Shown here: positions 16,486-25,738 of the stretch, one piece after another
Position numbering within the stretch: the first letter of the stretch is position 1
How the letters are laid out: every line of letters starts with the position of its first letter
Assembly (NCBI GenBank): GCA_963717945.1
Contig: CAVQXT010000001.1
Span: 372,001-436,000 of the forward strand
Length of the DNA: 64,000 bases
Reading direction: 5' to 3'
DNA from: FEN-299 sp963717945
GTDB lineage: Bacteria; Acidobacteriota; Vicinamibacteria; Vicinamibacterales; Fen-181
The notes under the pieces: generated by a model
Seen by the model: the letters and a program-made list of their open reading frames with translations, nothing else
Databases searched by the model: none
What the model was told of the DNA's origin: nothing
Program-made: the position numbers and the translations under genes

Positions 16486-19400
16486 CTAGCGGCGAACGTC
16501 ACTGGCCATCAGCGCGCCGGTCTTCCGGTCGAACAACATGATCGCCGCGCGGCCGGCGGGGAGGCGCAGGCGCGTCGGCGGGCCGCCCGGCAGGCCGACG
16601 GTCACGTCGCGGTCCGCGCCCGACTCGGACACGAGGGCGACGAGCACGACCTCGGCAAAACGCTCGACGCCCGCGAAGACGCTCCCGTCCGACGGCTCGA
16701 CGTTCACGACTGGCGCGACGCCTGCCTGCGCGAACGCCGAGCGATAGAGCGCCGCGGTGGCGTCCACCGAATCGGAGATCTCCACCGGCACCGGCATCCA
16801 GAGGATGGTGCCCTTTCCCCGCACGACGCGGTGGACGGTCGCGGCTTCCTCGCCATGGACGAACGCCGTCTCGACGCGCTCGAGCTGCTGGCCTCGAAAC
16901 CCCAGATCGAACGGCGTGCCGCCAATGACGATTCGTTCGTGGCTCGCGACCGGCCTCGAGGCGGCCGAGAGGCCCAGCTCCTTCATCCGCGCGACGGGGC
17001 GCCACTGCTCGTCGGCGTCGATCGTCCCGGTGACGAGCAGCGTGGCGCCGCGTTCGACGGCCGCCATCAGTTGCTGCCACGCCAGGTCGGTCAGGAGCCG
17101 CGGCGCGGGCGCGAGGATGAGCCGCGGGGCGCCGAGGCTGGCCTCGAGATCGAGCTCCGACACGGCGCGAAGCGGCGCGTGCAGGTGGTTCGTCAGCACG
17201 CGCACGGCGCGCCTGGTGGCGTCGATCGCCTGGCTCCGCGGCGAGGCCAGCTGAGAGCGGGGCACGAGCAGCACGATCTCCTCGGCCTGGCGGCCTCGAA
17301 ACCGCCCGGCGTGCTGGCCGAGGAACCGGGACAGGCGGATGAACGGCGCCAGCTCCGGCCTCGCCGTGCCGTCGGCGCGCAGGAAGCCAATCCCCGCCTC
17401 GTTGTCGCTCGCCATGTAGGGATTCGTGTTCCAGATCCACTGGACGAACCCCGCGCTGCCGGTGCCGACGGCGATGGCCAGCTTCCGTTCGAGCAGGCCG
17501 GCCGCCACTCCCTCGCTGCGCCACGGCGTGCCGTCCACGCGTTCGTAGCGCATCAGGCCGGTCTCCTCGGTGAGCAGCGGGCGGTCGGGCAGCCGCGAGA
17601 GGATCCCGTCCCAGGCGAGGGCGTCGTTGTTCCACCAATTGTGGATGCAGGTGAAATCGACCGCGCGCCCGTAGATGAGCGAGCTCGGCATCTCCTCGAG
17701 CCCGCCTTCGTCCTGGCCGACGGTGATGAGCTGCCCCGGGTTGCCGCGGCCGCGGATCGCGTCGGTCATCCGGCGGACCCACCCGGCGAACATGTCCTGC
17801 GCGAAGCGCCTGAAGTCGGCCGCCTTCCTGGGCAGATGCGTCCCCGTCAGGGTGCGGTCCGAGAAATCCTCGAGCGCCGGCACCGACAGGTCGTCGTCCG
17901 GCGGCGCGCCCCAGGCCCGCAGGGCGGCGGCCCGGAAGTCGCGGCCGTCCACGCCGTACCGGCCGCGCAGCCACGCCTCCCATGCGGCTGCCTCGAACGG
18001 GTCGCCGTTGGGCCGCGTCTCCCACAGGTGCGTGGGCGAACTGAACGACGGCTCGTTGATGAGATCCCAGGCGAGGTCGCCGACACCCGCGTAGCGCTGC
18101 GCCAGCGTGCCGACGAAGGCCCGCTGCGCGTCCACCGAGCGCGGATCGAGGTAGGGGTTCTCGCCGCCCCACGCCTCGGGCAGGAACGCGAACACGGTGA
18201 AGATGACCGGGATGTCGTAGCGGCGCGCGGTCAGCAGGAAGACGTCCAGCGCGCGCAGCGCCGACTCGTCGATGCGGCCGGCGTCCGGCGCGTAGATCTT
18301 CCATCCGGTCCAGATGCCCGTGCGCACCAGGTTCACGCCGGCCTCTCGCATGGCCGCGAAGTCCCGGTCCCACAACCGGGGGTTCGGCTCGAGCAGGAAC
18401 CGGCGATGCACGTCCGACGCCATGTAGGTCGTGCCGGTGACGACCAGCGGCCGGCCGCCGCGCGAGAAGCCGTCCGCCGAGGCCGCCAGCGGCGTGCCGC
18501 CCCGCAGCATCGCCCCGTCGTAGATCCAGAATCCGGTCGTCGTCTCGAGCCGCGCCGACGGGGCAGCAGGAGCGGGCGCGCCCAACGTGACGCTCGCGCG
18601 CACCTCGTAAAGGCCCGGCGCGAGCGGACGCTTTGCGCCGGGCCACTCGACGCGCCCCGTCGCGTACCCGCTGGTGCCGGTCAGCCTGACCGTCGCCGTC
18701 CCGGCGTTGCGCCCATCGGGTTCCACGAGCGTGAGCTGCGCGTCGAGCGGCGGCGCGCCGGGCCGATCGACACCGGGCCGGCGCACCGCCACGTCGATCG
18801 CCGGAGTCTCGCCCGGCAGGTAGCCGGCGTACGAGGGCGCCGCGGTGAGCTCGACGGCGCCGCTCGCGGCCGAGTCCACCAGCGCCCGGATGGCCGCAGG
18901 CGTCAGCGACCCTCTGAATGGCGCCAGCACCCACGCGCCTCCGCTGAAGCTGCCGGCGAGGCGGTCGATGCGGATGACGGGGGCGGCCACCGCGCGGCTG
19001 TCCTTGTCGCGCCCCACCACCAGCGCCTGCTCGCGCCCCTCGCGCTGGCCGTCGGACCCGTCCTCGTCGGGAAACGTCTTCGTATTGGCCAGCCGCACGT
19101 CCATCTCGTAGACGACGTCCGCTCGAAAGCCAGAGGCCAGCGCCTTCGGAACGGCGGGTGACGCTGGCGCCGTCTCCCACGTCGCGACCACGGAAGCCGG
19201 CACCTCGAAACTGTGCGTGAAGCCGAGCACCTTGAAGGCGGCGGGGGAGAAGGCGTGCGCGGCCCAGCGCCCGCCCTCGCGCGTGACCGGGACCGTGAAC
19301 GGCCGGCCGCCGAGATTGACCCAGTTGCCGCCGGCCTCGAGGTAGCGCCGGATCGCCGGCCAGGCGGCCTCGGGATACGCGCCGCCGAACGGCATGACAA

Positions 19401-19665
19401 GCAGGTCGTATCGGCCGCGATCGAGGCGCGTCGACAAGTCGTCCGCCCCGAGCCATTCGACGCTGAGCCCGGTCAGCGACTCGCGGAGCGCGTTCTCACC
19501 GACTCCTTCGACGTCCACCGAAGGGAAGCCGGGCTCGAAGAAGACCGCGACCTTGATGGGGTGCGACGCGATCGATGCCTGCGCCGCGACCGTCCGATCG
19601 GGGCCCGGCAGGCCTCCGAACAGCACGCTGCCGAGGACCGCCGCCGCCGAGAGCCAGCCACGCAT
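16486..19665 (-). CDS. Large secreted glycoside hydrolase (clan GH-A, GH5/GH42-like)
   Basis: Protein of 1059 residues from ATG 19665 (AGGA 8 bases upstream; an in-frame start 33 bases earlier is less natural). A signal peptide precedes a glutamine-amidotransferase-like domain (~35-170: IKVAVFFEPGFPSVDVEG, YDLLVMPFGGAYPE). Next is a beta domain, then a TIM barrel at ~395-760. The barrel carries the acid/base Glu in WDLINEPSF (~Glu538) and the likely nucleophile in RPLLTEETGLM (~Glu700). The C-terminus has a second amidotransferase-like segment and a small beta domain. This multi-domain order resembles beta-galactosidase/mannanase-type enzymes, but I cannot assign the sugar. It is exported, probably to degrade a plant or microbial polysaccharide. 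It is alone, without a PUL-type transporter. Confidence 0.82.
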   Translation of the reverse strand: MRGWLSAAAVLGSVLFGGLPGPDRTVAAQASIASHPIKVAVFFEPGFPSVDVEGVGENALRESLTGLSVEWLGADDLSTRLDRGRYDLLVMPFGGAYPEAAWPAIRRYLEAGGNWVNLGGRPFTVPVTREGGRWAAHAFSPAAFKVLGFTHSFEVPASVVATWETAPASPAVPKALASGFRADVVYEMDVRLANTKTFPDEDGSDGQREGREQALVVGRDKDSRAVAAPVIRIDRLAGSFSGGAWVLAPFRGSLTPAAIRALVDSAASGAVELTAAPSYAGYLPGETPAIDVAVRRPGVDRPGAPPLDAQLTLVEPDGRNAGTATVRLTGTSGYATGRVEWPGAKRPLAPGLYEVRASVTLGAPAPAAPSARLETTTGFWIYDGAMLRGGTPLAASADGFSRGGRPLVVTGTTYMASDVHRRFLLEPNPRLWDRDFAAMREAGVNLVRTGIWTGWKIYAPDAGRIDESALRALDVFLLTARRYDIPVIFTVFAFLPEAWGGENPYLDPRSVDAQRAFVGTLAQRYAGVGDLAWDLINEPSFSSPTHLWETRPNGDPFEAAAWEAWLRGRYGVDGRDFRAAALRAWGAPPDDDLSVPALEDFSDRTLTGTHLPRKAADFRRFAQDMFAGWVRRMTDAIRGRGNPGQLITVGQDEGGLEEMPSSLIYGRAVDFTCIHNWWNNDALAWDGILSRLPDRPLLTEETGLMRYERVDGTPWRSEGVAAGLLERKLAIAVGTGSAGFVQWIWNTNPYMASDNEAGIGFLRADGTARPELAPFIRLSRFLGQHAGRFRGRQAEEIVLLVPRSQLASPRSQAIDATRRAVRVLTNHLHAPLRAVSELDLEASLGAPRLILAPAPRLLTDLAWQQLMAAVERGATLLVTGTIDADEQWRPVARMKELGLSAASRPVASHERIVIGGTPFDLGFRGQQLERVETAFVHGEEAATVHRVVRGKGTILWMPVPVEISDSVDATAALYRSAFAQAGVAPVVNVEPSDGSVFAGVERFAEVVLVALVSESGADRDVTVGLPGGPPTRLRLPAGRAAIMLFDRKTGALMASDVRR

Positions 19666-19720
19666 GGTTCGCGTCCTATCTCCGGCCGTCATGGGCACCG
19701 CTCATCGTCGCGAGCCGTGA

Positions 19721-19914
19721 GGCGTGCTCGGAAGACAGCGCCGGGGCGACGGCCGCCCAATCGGGCCTATGCTGCGCCGCAGGGTCTGCCCGAAGCAAAG
19801 CGTAAACCTGCCCCGACCGCTCAGGCATGGAGGGGCCGCTTTGCGAAGTGGCAGACCCGAGACGCGGCGTTCGGTGTTCATGGGCCAGGGTGAGCCCTGG
19901 CTCCTGACGCAGTA
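19721..19914 (-). repeat. Modular long-hairpin repeat element, copy A (one core unit)
   Basis: On the minus strand it runs from TGCGTCAGGAGCC..GGCTCACC through CCTGGCCCATGAA into a core beginning GAACGCCGCGTCTCGGGTCTG and ending CGGCGCAGCATAGGCC. It closes with CGCCCCGGCGCTGTCTTCCGAGCAC. The same ends and core recur at 48844-49364 (three cores), and the same ends with another core at 49365-49657. The core is an imperfect palindrome (GGGTCTGCC against GGCAGACCC). It lies between two minus-strand genes and contains no credible protein. Confidence 0.75.
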
Positions 19915-19943
19915 AGGCGTCAGCCGCGCGCCGCGCGCCGCGA

Positions 19944-20693
19944 TCAGGGGCGCCCCGACGCGGCCGCGATGACGGCGGCAACCGACTCGGGGCATGTCAC
20001 GTCCTGGGCGTACTCCGGCGGCCTGAGCGCGCCTCCCATGAAGACCCGCGGGTTGCGGTAGAGCATGCGGCCCTCCTGCGGCTCGAGGCTCGCGAAGTGG
20101 AGCTCGCTCGCGCCCGACGCCGCGCGGATGCGCGCCGCGTTCCGCTCGGTGATCCCGCCGCCCGGCATGACGATGATCCGGCCGGCCGCCCGCCTGACCA
20201 GCCTGGCGACGAGGTCCAGTCCCTCGAGCACGCTCGGCTCCTGCCCGGAGGTCAGCACCCGCTCGACGCCGAGCGCGACGAGCGTGTCGAGCGCCTCGAA
20301 CGGATCGCGCGAGACGTCGAAGGCGCGGTGGAACGTGACCGGGAGCGGGCGGGCGAGCGCGACCAGGTCGGCCGTCCGTGCCCGGTCCACGGTGCCGTCG
20401 GGGTTCAGCAGCCCGAACACGACGCCGTTCACCCCCAGTTCCTTTGCCGCCAGCAGGTCCTCGCGCATCACGGCGAACTCGGTGTCCGTGTAGCAGAAGT
20501 CACCACCGCGCGGCCGCACCATCGCCATGATGCCGATCCGCAGCCGCTCGCGCGTCACGCGAATCGCGCCGTGGCTGGGCGTCAGCCCGCCCTCGAGCAG
20601 ATCGCTGCACAACTCGACGCGGTGCGCGCCCCCGCTCTCGGCCGCCATGGCCGCTTCGGGGGAGTCCACGCAGACCTCGAATATCAGGCTCAT
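19944..20693 (-). CDS. cutC: CutC family protein (copper homeostasis)
   Basis: Protein of 249 residues starting MSLIFEVCVDSPEAAMAAES at ATG 20693; a TTG 9 bases upstream is the only alternative. CutC signatures are present: GAHRVELCSDLLEGGLTPSHG, MVRPRGGDFCYTDTEF, M..D...AKELGVNGVVFGLL, the active-site-like TFHRAFDV, LGVERVLTSGQEPS, and IIVMPGGGITERNAARI with ELHFAS. It is a cytosolic TIM-barrel protein. Copper tolerance was proposed for E. coli CutC, but the biochemical role is unsettled. No metal transporter or chaperone lies nearby. It is divergent from the M14 peptidase gene. Confidence 0.93.
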   Translation of the reverse strand: MSLIFEVCVDSPEAAMAAESGGAHRVELCSDLLEGGLTPSHGAIRVTRERLRIGIMAMVRPRGGDFCYTDTEFAVMREDLLAAKELGVNGVVFGLLNPDGTVDRARTADLVALARPLPVTFHRAFDVSRDPFEALDTLVALGVERVLTSGQEPSVLEGLDLVARLVRRAAGRIIVMPGGGITERNAARIRAASGASELHFASLEPQEGRMLYRNPRVFMGGALRPPEYAQDVTCPESVAAVIAAASGRP

Positions 20694-20839
20694 AGCCGCC
20701 AATGGTAACCGATACGGCCCCTGGGCAAGCCGGGAGGCTTGCCCCGCATCATGGTCACCGGGCTTTGGCGATATAGTACGCTGGCTCAGCGGCCCCGCCG
20801 CGCGGGGGAAACCGTCGGTTCACCATTGTGGAGTCTCCA

Positions 20840-23581
20840 ATGCGCAAGACGGCCTATGCGATTCTCGTCCTGGTTCTCGCCGGCCAGGTGATGCTCCTCG
20901 GCGCGGTCCCGCGCGTGCCGACCCCGGAATCGGTCCTCGGCTTCAAGCTCGGCGCCGACAACAAGCTCGCCACCTACGACCAGTCGATCGGGTACTTGAA
21001 GCAGCTCGCGGCGGCGAGCCCGTCGATCAAGATCGTCGAAGCCGGCCGGACCACCGAGGGACGGACGATGTACTTCGCCCTGGTGTCGAGCCCGGCGAAC
21101 CTCGCCAACCTCGACCGGCTCCGCGAGATCGCCCAGCGGCTGGCGCACCCGCAGAACCTGACCGACGCCGAGGCACGGGCGCTCGCGCGCGAGGGCAAGG
21201 CGTTCGTGCACCTCGACGGCGGGTGCCACGCCACCGAAGTCGCCGGCGCGCAGATGATCCCGCAGCTCGCCTACGACCTCCTCACGCGCCCGAACGACCC
21301 GGTCGTCCGCCAGATCCTGGCCGACGACGTGGTGATGCTGTGGCCGACGATGAATCCTGACGGCCAGCAGATGGTGGCCGAGTGGCTCGCGAAGAACGCC
21401 GGCACGCCGTACGAGGGGTCGCCGCTGCCGCGCCTCTACCAGGAGTACGTCGGCCACGACAACAACCGCGACGGCTACATGATCAACATGATCGAGTCGC
21501 GGGTGCTCGAGCACGTCTGGCGCCAGTGGGAGCCGGACATCGTCTACGTCTTCCACCAGACGGCGCCGTTCCCGACGCGCATCTGGCTGCCGCCCTTCTC
21601 CGAGCCGGTCGGCCTGCACGCGCCGCCGATCGTCTCGCGCGAGATCAACATGATCGGGATGGCGATCGCGCAGGGGCTCGACGAGCGCGGGCAGGTCGGG
21701 GCGACGCACATGGGCACCTCGTTCGACGCCTGGTACCCGGGCTATGTCGACTACGCGCCGGCGTTCAAGAACATCCCCGCGTTCTGGACCGAGACGGCAG
21801 GCAACCAGGCCGCGCCCCGCGAATACACGTGGAACGACCTGCCGGCGGCGTTCCGCGACCTCAGGCCGCAGAGCCTCTATTCGAGCCCGTGGCCGGCCGG
21901 CTGGTGGAGGCTGGCCGACGCGGTGGGATACGACGAGACGGCCGCCCTCGCGACGCTCGAGTACGCGGCGAAGTACAAGGACGCGCTCCTCTACAACCGC
22001 TACCAGGCGGGGCGGGACCAGATCGCGAAGGGCAGGACCACCGCGCCGTACGCCTACGTGATCCCGCAGAGGCAGCGCGACCCGGTGGCGCCCGTCGAGT
22101 TGCTGCGGCGTTTGGCGTTCGGCGGCGTGCGCGTGTCGCAGCTCACCGCGCCGGCGACGATCGACGGCGTCGAGTACCCGGCGGGCACGTGGGTCGTCCC
22201 GACCGACCAGGAGTTCGCCGCGATGGCTCGCGAAGTGCTCGACGTGCAGCGGTACCCGGACCTGCGTCAGTACCCCGGCGGACCGCCGCTCAGGCCGTAC
22301 GACGCGGCCGGCTGGACGCTGCCGCTGCAGATGGGCGTGCAGGTGGCTTCCGCGTCGAAGCCGCTCGAAGCCGACGTGCGCGCGAAGATGGCGCCGCTCG
22401 GCGCCCCCGCGCCGGCGAGGGCCAAGGTCACGCCGTACAACATGACCGAGCCGGAGGACGCGGCGCCGTTCGACAGCGTGCCCGGCATCGGCTTCGACTC
22501 GAGCCCTGCGGCCTCCGCGATCGTCCCGCTGCCCGGCGCCATCACCGGCACCGGGCCGGTCCTGCTCGTGGACCCGGCGGAGAACAACGCCTACCGCGCG
22601 GTCAACCGGGCGTGGAAGCAGGGGGCGACGGTTGGCGTGGTGCGCGCGTCGGACGGAGCGGGCCGGCGCTTCGCCATCAGCGGCCTGACCGAGTCCGCCC
22701 AGGCCGAGCTCGTCAAGGAGCTGGCGCTGGTCGCCGAGCGCTCGGCGGAGAGCGGCGAACCGCTCGCCAAGCCTCGGATCGGGCTCTTCGAGCCGTGGAC
22801 CGGCAGCATGGACGAGGGATGGACGCGGTGGCTGCTGGAGCAGTACGGGTTCGAGTTCGTGCTCGTCCATCCCGAGGATTTCAAGACGCCGCTTCGCGAT
22901 CGCGTGGACGTGCTGCTGCTCGCCGATGACGCGCGCGTGCCGGTGGCCGGAGGCGCCGGCGGGCGCGGGGGCGGCACGCGCGGGCAGACCGCCGGCGCGC
23001 CGCCGGCCGGGGCGCCGGCCGGCATGCCGCCCCAGGGGGGCGGCCAGCGCGGCGGGGAAGGCCGCACCCTCAGGCCGGAGTACGCCTACACGCTGACGCC
23101 GGCCGACCTGCAGGCGTTCGAGGCGTTCGTTCGCGGCGGCGGGACGGTCGTCTGCTTCAACAGCGCCACCCGGTTCGTCATCCAGCAGTTCAAGCTGCCG
23201 GTGAAGAACGTCGTGGAAGGCCTCAGGCCGGAGGAGTTCTTCCTGCGCGGCTCGATCGTCGAGGTCAGGCCGGACCTGTCGCACCCGGTGATGGCGGGGA
23301 TGCCGGCCCGCGCGGCCGTCTTCGTGGACGGAAGCCCCGTGTTCGACACGCTGGACGGCTTCGCGGGCACGGTGCTGGCTCGCTACGCCGACACCGGTTC
23401 GCCGCTGCTGTCGGGCTATCTCATCGGCGAGAAGTACCTCCAGGGGAAGGCCGCGGCGGTCGACGTCTCCCTGGATCGCGGCCACGTCGTCCTGCTGGGG
23501 TTCAGGCCGCAGTGGCGCGACCAGTCGTTCGGCACCTTCAGGGTGGTCTTCAACTCGGTGCTTTACGGCGCTGCGCAATAG
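20840..23581 (+). CDS. Secreted M14 family zinc carboxypeptidase
   Basis: Protein of 913 residues from ATG 20840 (GGAG 6 bases upstream; GTG 20828 is in frame but less suitable). A signal peptide (MRKTAYAILVLVLAGQVMLL) is followed by the peptidase domain. This has the zinc motif HLDGGCHATEV (His130, Glu133), TMNPDGQQM, YVGHDNNRDGYM and a third ligand region YVFHQTAPFPTRIWLPP. This long form with a C-terminal amidotransferase-like beta/alpha domain (FEPWTGSMDEGWTRWLLEQY) is common in Acidobacteriota and Bacteroidota. A Gly/Pro/Arg-rich insertion (~710-745) is probably a surface loop. It trims C-terminal residues of peptides outside the cytoplasm. Confidence 0.88.
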   Translation: MRKTAYAILVLVLAGQVMLLGAVPRVPTPESVLGFKLGADNKLATYDQSIGYLKQLAAASPSIKIVEAGRTTEGRTMYFALVSSPANLANLDRLREIAQRLAHPQNLTDAEARALAREGKAFVHLDGGCHATEVAGAQMIPQLAYDLLTRPNDPVVRQILADDVVMLWPTMNPDGQQMVAEWLAKNAGTPYEGSPLPRLYQEYVGHDNNRDGYMINMIESRVLEHVWRQWEPDIVYVFHQTAPFPTRIWLPPFSEPVGLHAPPIVSREINMIGMAIAQGLDERGQVGATHMGTSFDAWYPGYVDYAPAFKNIPAFWTETAGNQAAPREYTWNDLPAAFRDLRPQSLYSSPWPAGWWRLADAVGYDETAALATLEYAAKYKDALLYNRYQAGRDQIAKGRTTAPYAYVIPQRQRDPVAPVELLRRLAFGGVRVSQLTAPATIDGVEYPAGTWVVPTDQEFAAMAREVLDVQRYPDLRQYPGGPPLRPYDAAGWTLPLQMGVQVASASKPLEADVRAKMAPLGAPAPARAKVTPYNMTEPEDAAPFDSVPGIGFDSSPAASAIVPLPGAITGTGPVLLVDPAENNAYRAVNRAWKQGATVGVVRASDGAGRRFAISGLTESAQAELVKELALVAERSAESGEPLAKPRIGLFEPWTGSMDEGWTRWLLEQYGFEFVLVHPEDFKTPLRDRVDVLLLADDARVPVAGGAGGRGGGTRGQTAGAPPAGAPAGMPPQGGGQRGGEGRTLRPEYAYTLTPADLQAFEAFVRGGGTVVCFNSATRFVIQQFKLPVKNVVEGLRPEEFFLRGSIVEVRPDLSHPVMAGMPARAAVFVDGSPVFDTLDGFAGTVLARYADTGSPLLSGYLIGEKYLQGKAAAVDVSLDRGHVVLLGFRPQWRDQSFGTFRVVFNSVLYGAAQ

Positions 23582-23722
23582 ATGGTGCGCGCGACAGGGT
23601 TGAAAGCCGATGGCGTAACCTCCCGGCGCGAATCCGTCAGGATCACGCAAGCGGACATTCCGCAAGGGGTTAGAGGGAAGCGTGCGGGTGGGATGGGGTA
23701 CAATACAAGGTCCCCTTTGCGG

Positions 23723-24644
23723 ATGGATATGTCACCTAACACCGTTACTCGCGTCCTGGTCGTGATGTTGGCGGCCGCCGCGCTGTCGGGCTGCTCGGTC
23801 GTCAAGAAGCGGGCGATCAACATGGTCGGCGACACCCTGGCGGAGTCCGGGTCGAACTTCGCCAGCGACGACGACCCCGAGTTGATCGCGGCGGCCATCC
23901 CGTTCGGCCTGAAGACGGTCGAGGGACTCCTGGTCGAGTCGCCTCACCACAAGGGGCTGCTGTTCGCCGCCTGCAGCGGGTTCACGCAGTTCTCGTACGC
24001 GTTCGTCCAGCAGGAGGCCGACTACGTCGAGGCGGCGGACCTTCAGAAGGCGACGGCCATGCGGGCGCGCGCCAAGAAGCTCTACCTGCGGGCGGTCGGC
24101 TACGGCATGCGGGACTTCGACGAGGAGATTCCCGGTTTCAGCGAGCTCGTCCGCAAAGACCCCGACGCCGCGCTGGCGAAGACGGCCAGGAAGCACGTGC
24201 CCCTGCTGTACTACACGGGCGCGGCCTGGGCCGCGGCCTTCGCCGTCGACGTGACCGACTCGGATTCTGTCGGTCCGCCAGACGGCGATGGAGAAGATGC
24301 TGCGCCGCGCTCTCGCGCTCGACGAGACGTGGGAGTTGGGGTCGCTGCACGACTTCTTCATCTCGTGGGAGGCGGGCCACGCGTCGGCCGGCGGGTCGAT
24401 GGAGAAGGCGCGCGAGCACTACTTCCGCGCGATGCAGATCTCGGCCGGCGCGCGCGTGTCGCCGATGGTGTCGTACGCCGAGTCGGTGCTCGTGCCCGAA
24501 CAGAAGAAAGCGGAGTTCGAGAAACTGTTGAACGAGGCGCTGGCCGTCGACCTCGCCAAGACGCCGCCCGCGCAGACGCTCGCCAACGTGCTGGCGCAGC
24601 GCCGGGCCAGGTGGCTGCTGTCGCGGGTGGACGAACTGTTCTAG
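23723..24644 (+). pseudogene. TatT, TPR lipoprotein component of a TRAP transporter, interrupted by a frameshift
   Basis: The first part (from ATG 23723) has a lipoprotein signal (LAAAALSGCSVV) and TatT-like helices (PFGLKTVEGLLVESPHHKGL, SGFTQFSYAFVQQEAD, VPLLYYTGAAWAAAFAVDVTDS). From ~24250 the matching sequence continues in another frame: ILSVRQTAMEKMLRRALALD, SLHDFFISWEAG, EHYFRAMQISAGARVSPM, ending ..RWLLSRVDELF at 24644. Removing one G from the GG at 24262-24263 would join the two as ..VTDSILSVRQTAMEKML.. . It is either a real mutation or a one-base sequence error. TatT proteins form periplasmic TPR trimers that bind the P component and may pass hydrophobic ligands to it. The binding protein and QM permease follow directly, and both look intact. 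Confidence 0.85.
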
Positions 24645-24669
24645 ACGCTTCGTGGAGAGACCGAATCAT

Positions 24670-25725
24670 ATGATGCCGACAGCTGTTGCCCCTCGCTCGC
24701 GTTGGACCGCTGTGATCGTCGCGCTCGCGCTCGTCGCCGCCGTCTGCGCGTTCCCGTCGCCCGCCGGCGCCCAGACGGTGACCATCAAGATGGCGACGCT
24801 GGTGCCGACCAACTCGTCCTGGTTCCTCGTCCTCAAGGACGTCGCCGACAAGTGGAACAAGCTGTCCAACGGGCGAGTGCGCGTGATCCTCTACGGGGGC
24901 GGGACCAAGGGCGATGACCCGGAGGTCGTGCAGGCGATGCGGCTGGGCGAGCTGCAGGGCGCGGTGCTGACCTCCGTGGGCATCGCGCAGATCGACCCGT
25001 CGGTGTACGCGCTCAGCATCCCCATGGCGTACGACTCGTACGACGAGGTCTACTACGTCCTCGACAAGATGAAGCCGCAGCTCCAGGCGTCGATCGAATC
25101 CAAGGGCTTCGTCGTGCTCAACTGGGCCGACGCGGGCTGGCTCAGGTTCTTCACCACGAGTCCGGTGACGACGCCGGACGATCTGAAGAAGCTGACGCTG
25201 TTCCAGTGGGCGGGCGACGCCAAGACGCTCGAGATCTGGAAGACGGCCGGCTTCAAGGTGCGCCCGGCCGCGGTGAGCGACCTGCCGATGGGGCTGTCCA
25301 CGGGGCTCTTCCAGGCGTGCGCGCTCTCGCCGCAGGTGGCGCAGATCGGGCGCTACTACGAGCGGGCGAAGTACATGACCGACATGAACTGGGCGCTGCT
25401 GCTCGGCGCGACGGTCATCAAGGCGGACACCTGGGCGCGGGTGCCGGCCGACATCAAGCCGGCGCTGCTCAAGGCCATGCAGGACGCCGGGGCGAAGCTG
25501 CAGGCCGACATCCGGCAGAGCGGCGAAAAGGACACCGTCGCCATGAAGGGCGCCGGGCTGACGGTCCTGCCGGTGGACGCCAGAGCGAAGGCGCTGTGGC
25601 TGAAGACGGCGGAGAGCGCCTACGGCAAGATCCGCGGCGAGTTCATGCCGACCGGCGCGTTCGACGAGGCGATGAAATACCGCGACGAGTACCGGAAGCT
25701 GCACGCCGCCGCTCCGAAGAAGTAG
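24670..25725 (+). CDS. dctP: TRAP transporter substrate-binding protein (DctP family)
   Basis: Protein of 351 residues from ATG 24670 (GGAGAG 10 bases upstream). The signal peptide ends near AGAQT. DctP-family features are VTIKMATLVPTNSSWF at the mature start, LSNGRVRVILYGGGTKGDDPEV, VQAMRLGELQGAVLTSVGI, DPSVYALSIPMAYDSYDEVY, GFVVLNWADAGWLRFFTT and ATVIKADTWARVP. It is a periplasmic receptor delivering substrate to the QM permease 13 bp downstream. The presence of TatT upstream makes this a TPAT-type system. In characterised cases these are suspected to carry hydrophobic ligands rather than C4-dicarboxylates, so the substrate is left open. Confidence 0.9.
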   Translation: MMPTAVAPRSRWTAVIVALALVAAVCAFPSPAGAQTVTIKMATLVPTNSSWFLVLKDVADKWNKLSNGRVRVILYGGGTKGDDPEVVQAMRLGELQGAVLTSVGIAQIDPSVYALSIPMAYDSYDEVYYVLDKMKPQLQASIESKGFVVLNWADAGWLRFFTTSPVTTPDDLKKLTLFQWAGDAKTLEIWKTAGFKVRPAAVSDLPMGLSTGLFQACALSPQVAQIGRYYERAKYMTDMNWALLLGATVIKADTWARVPADIKPALLKAMQDAGAKLQADIRQSGEKDTVAMKGAGLTVLPVDARAKALWLKTAESAYGKIRGEFMPTGAFDEAMKYRDEYRKLHAAAPKK

Positions 25726-25738
25726 CCGAACCGCGACC

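Noticed and set aside
16163..16502. Overlapping open frames with 22-residue repeats in the 66-bp array
   Set aside because: They exist only because 66 is divisible by three and the unit lacks stops; both strands and several frames behave alike and no ribosome site is present.
23582..24673. Single intact 363-codon reading of the TatT region
   Set aside because: After ~24255 this frame turns Arg-rich while TatT-like sequence continues in another frame, so a frameshift fits better.
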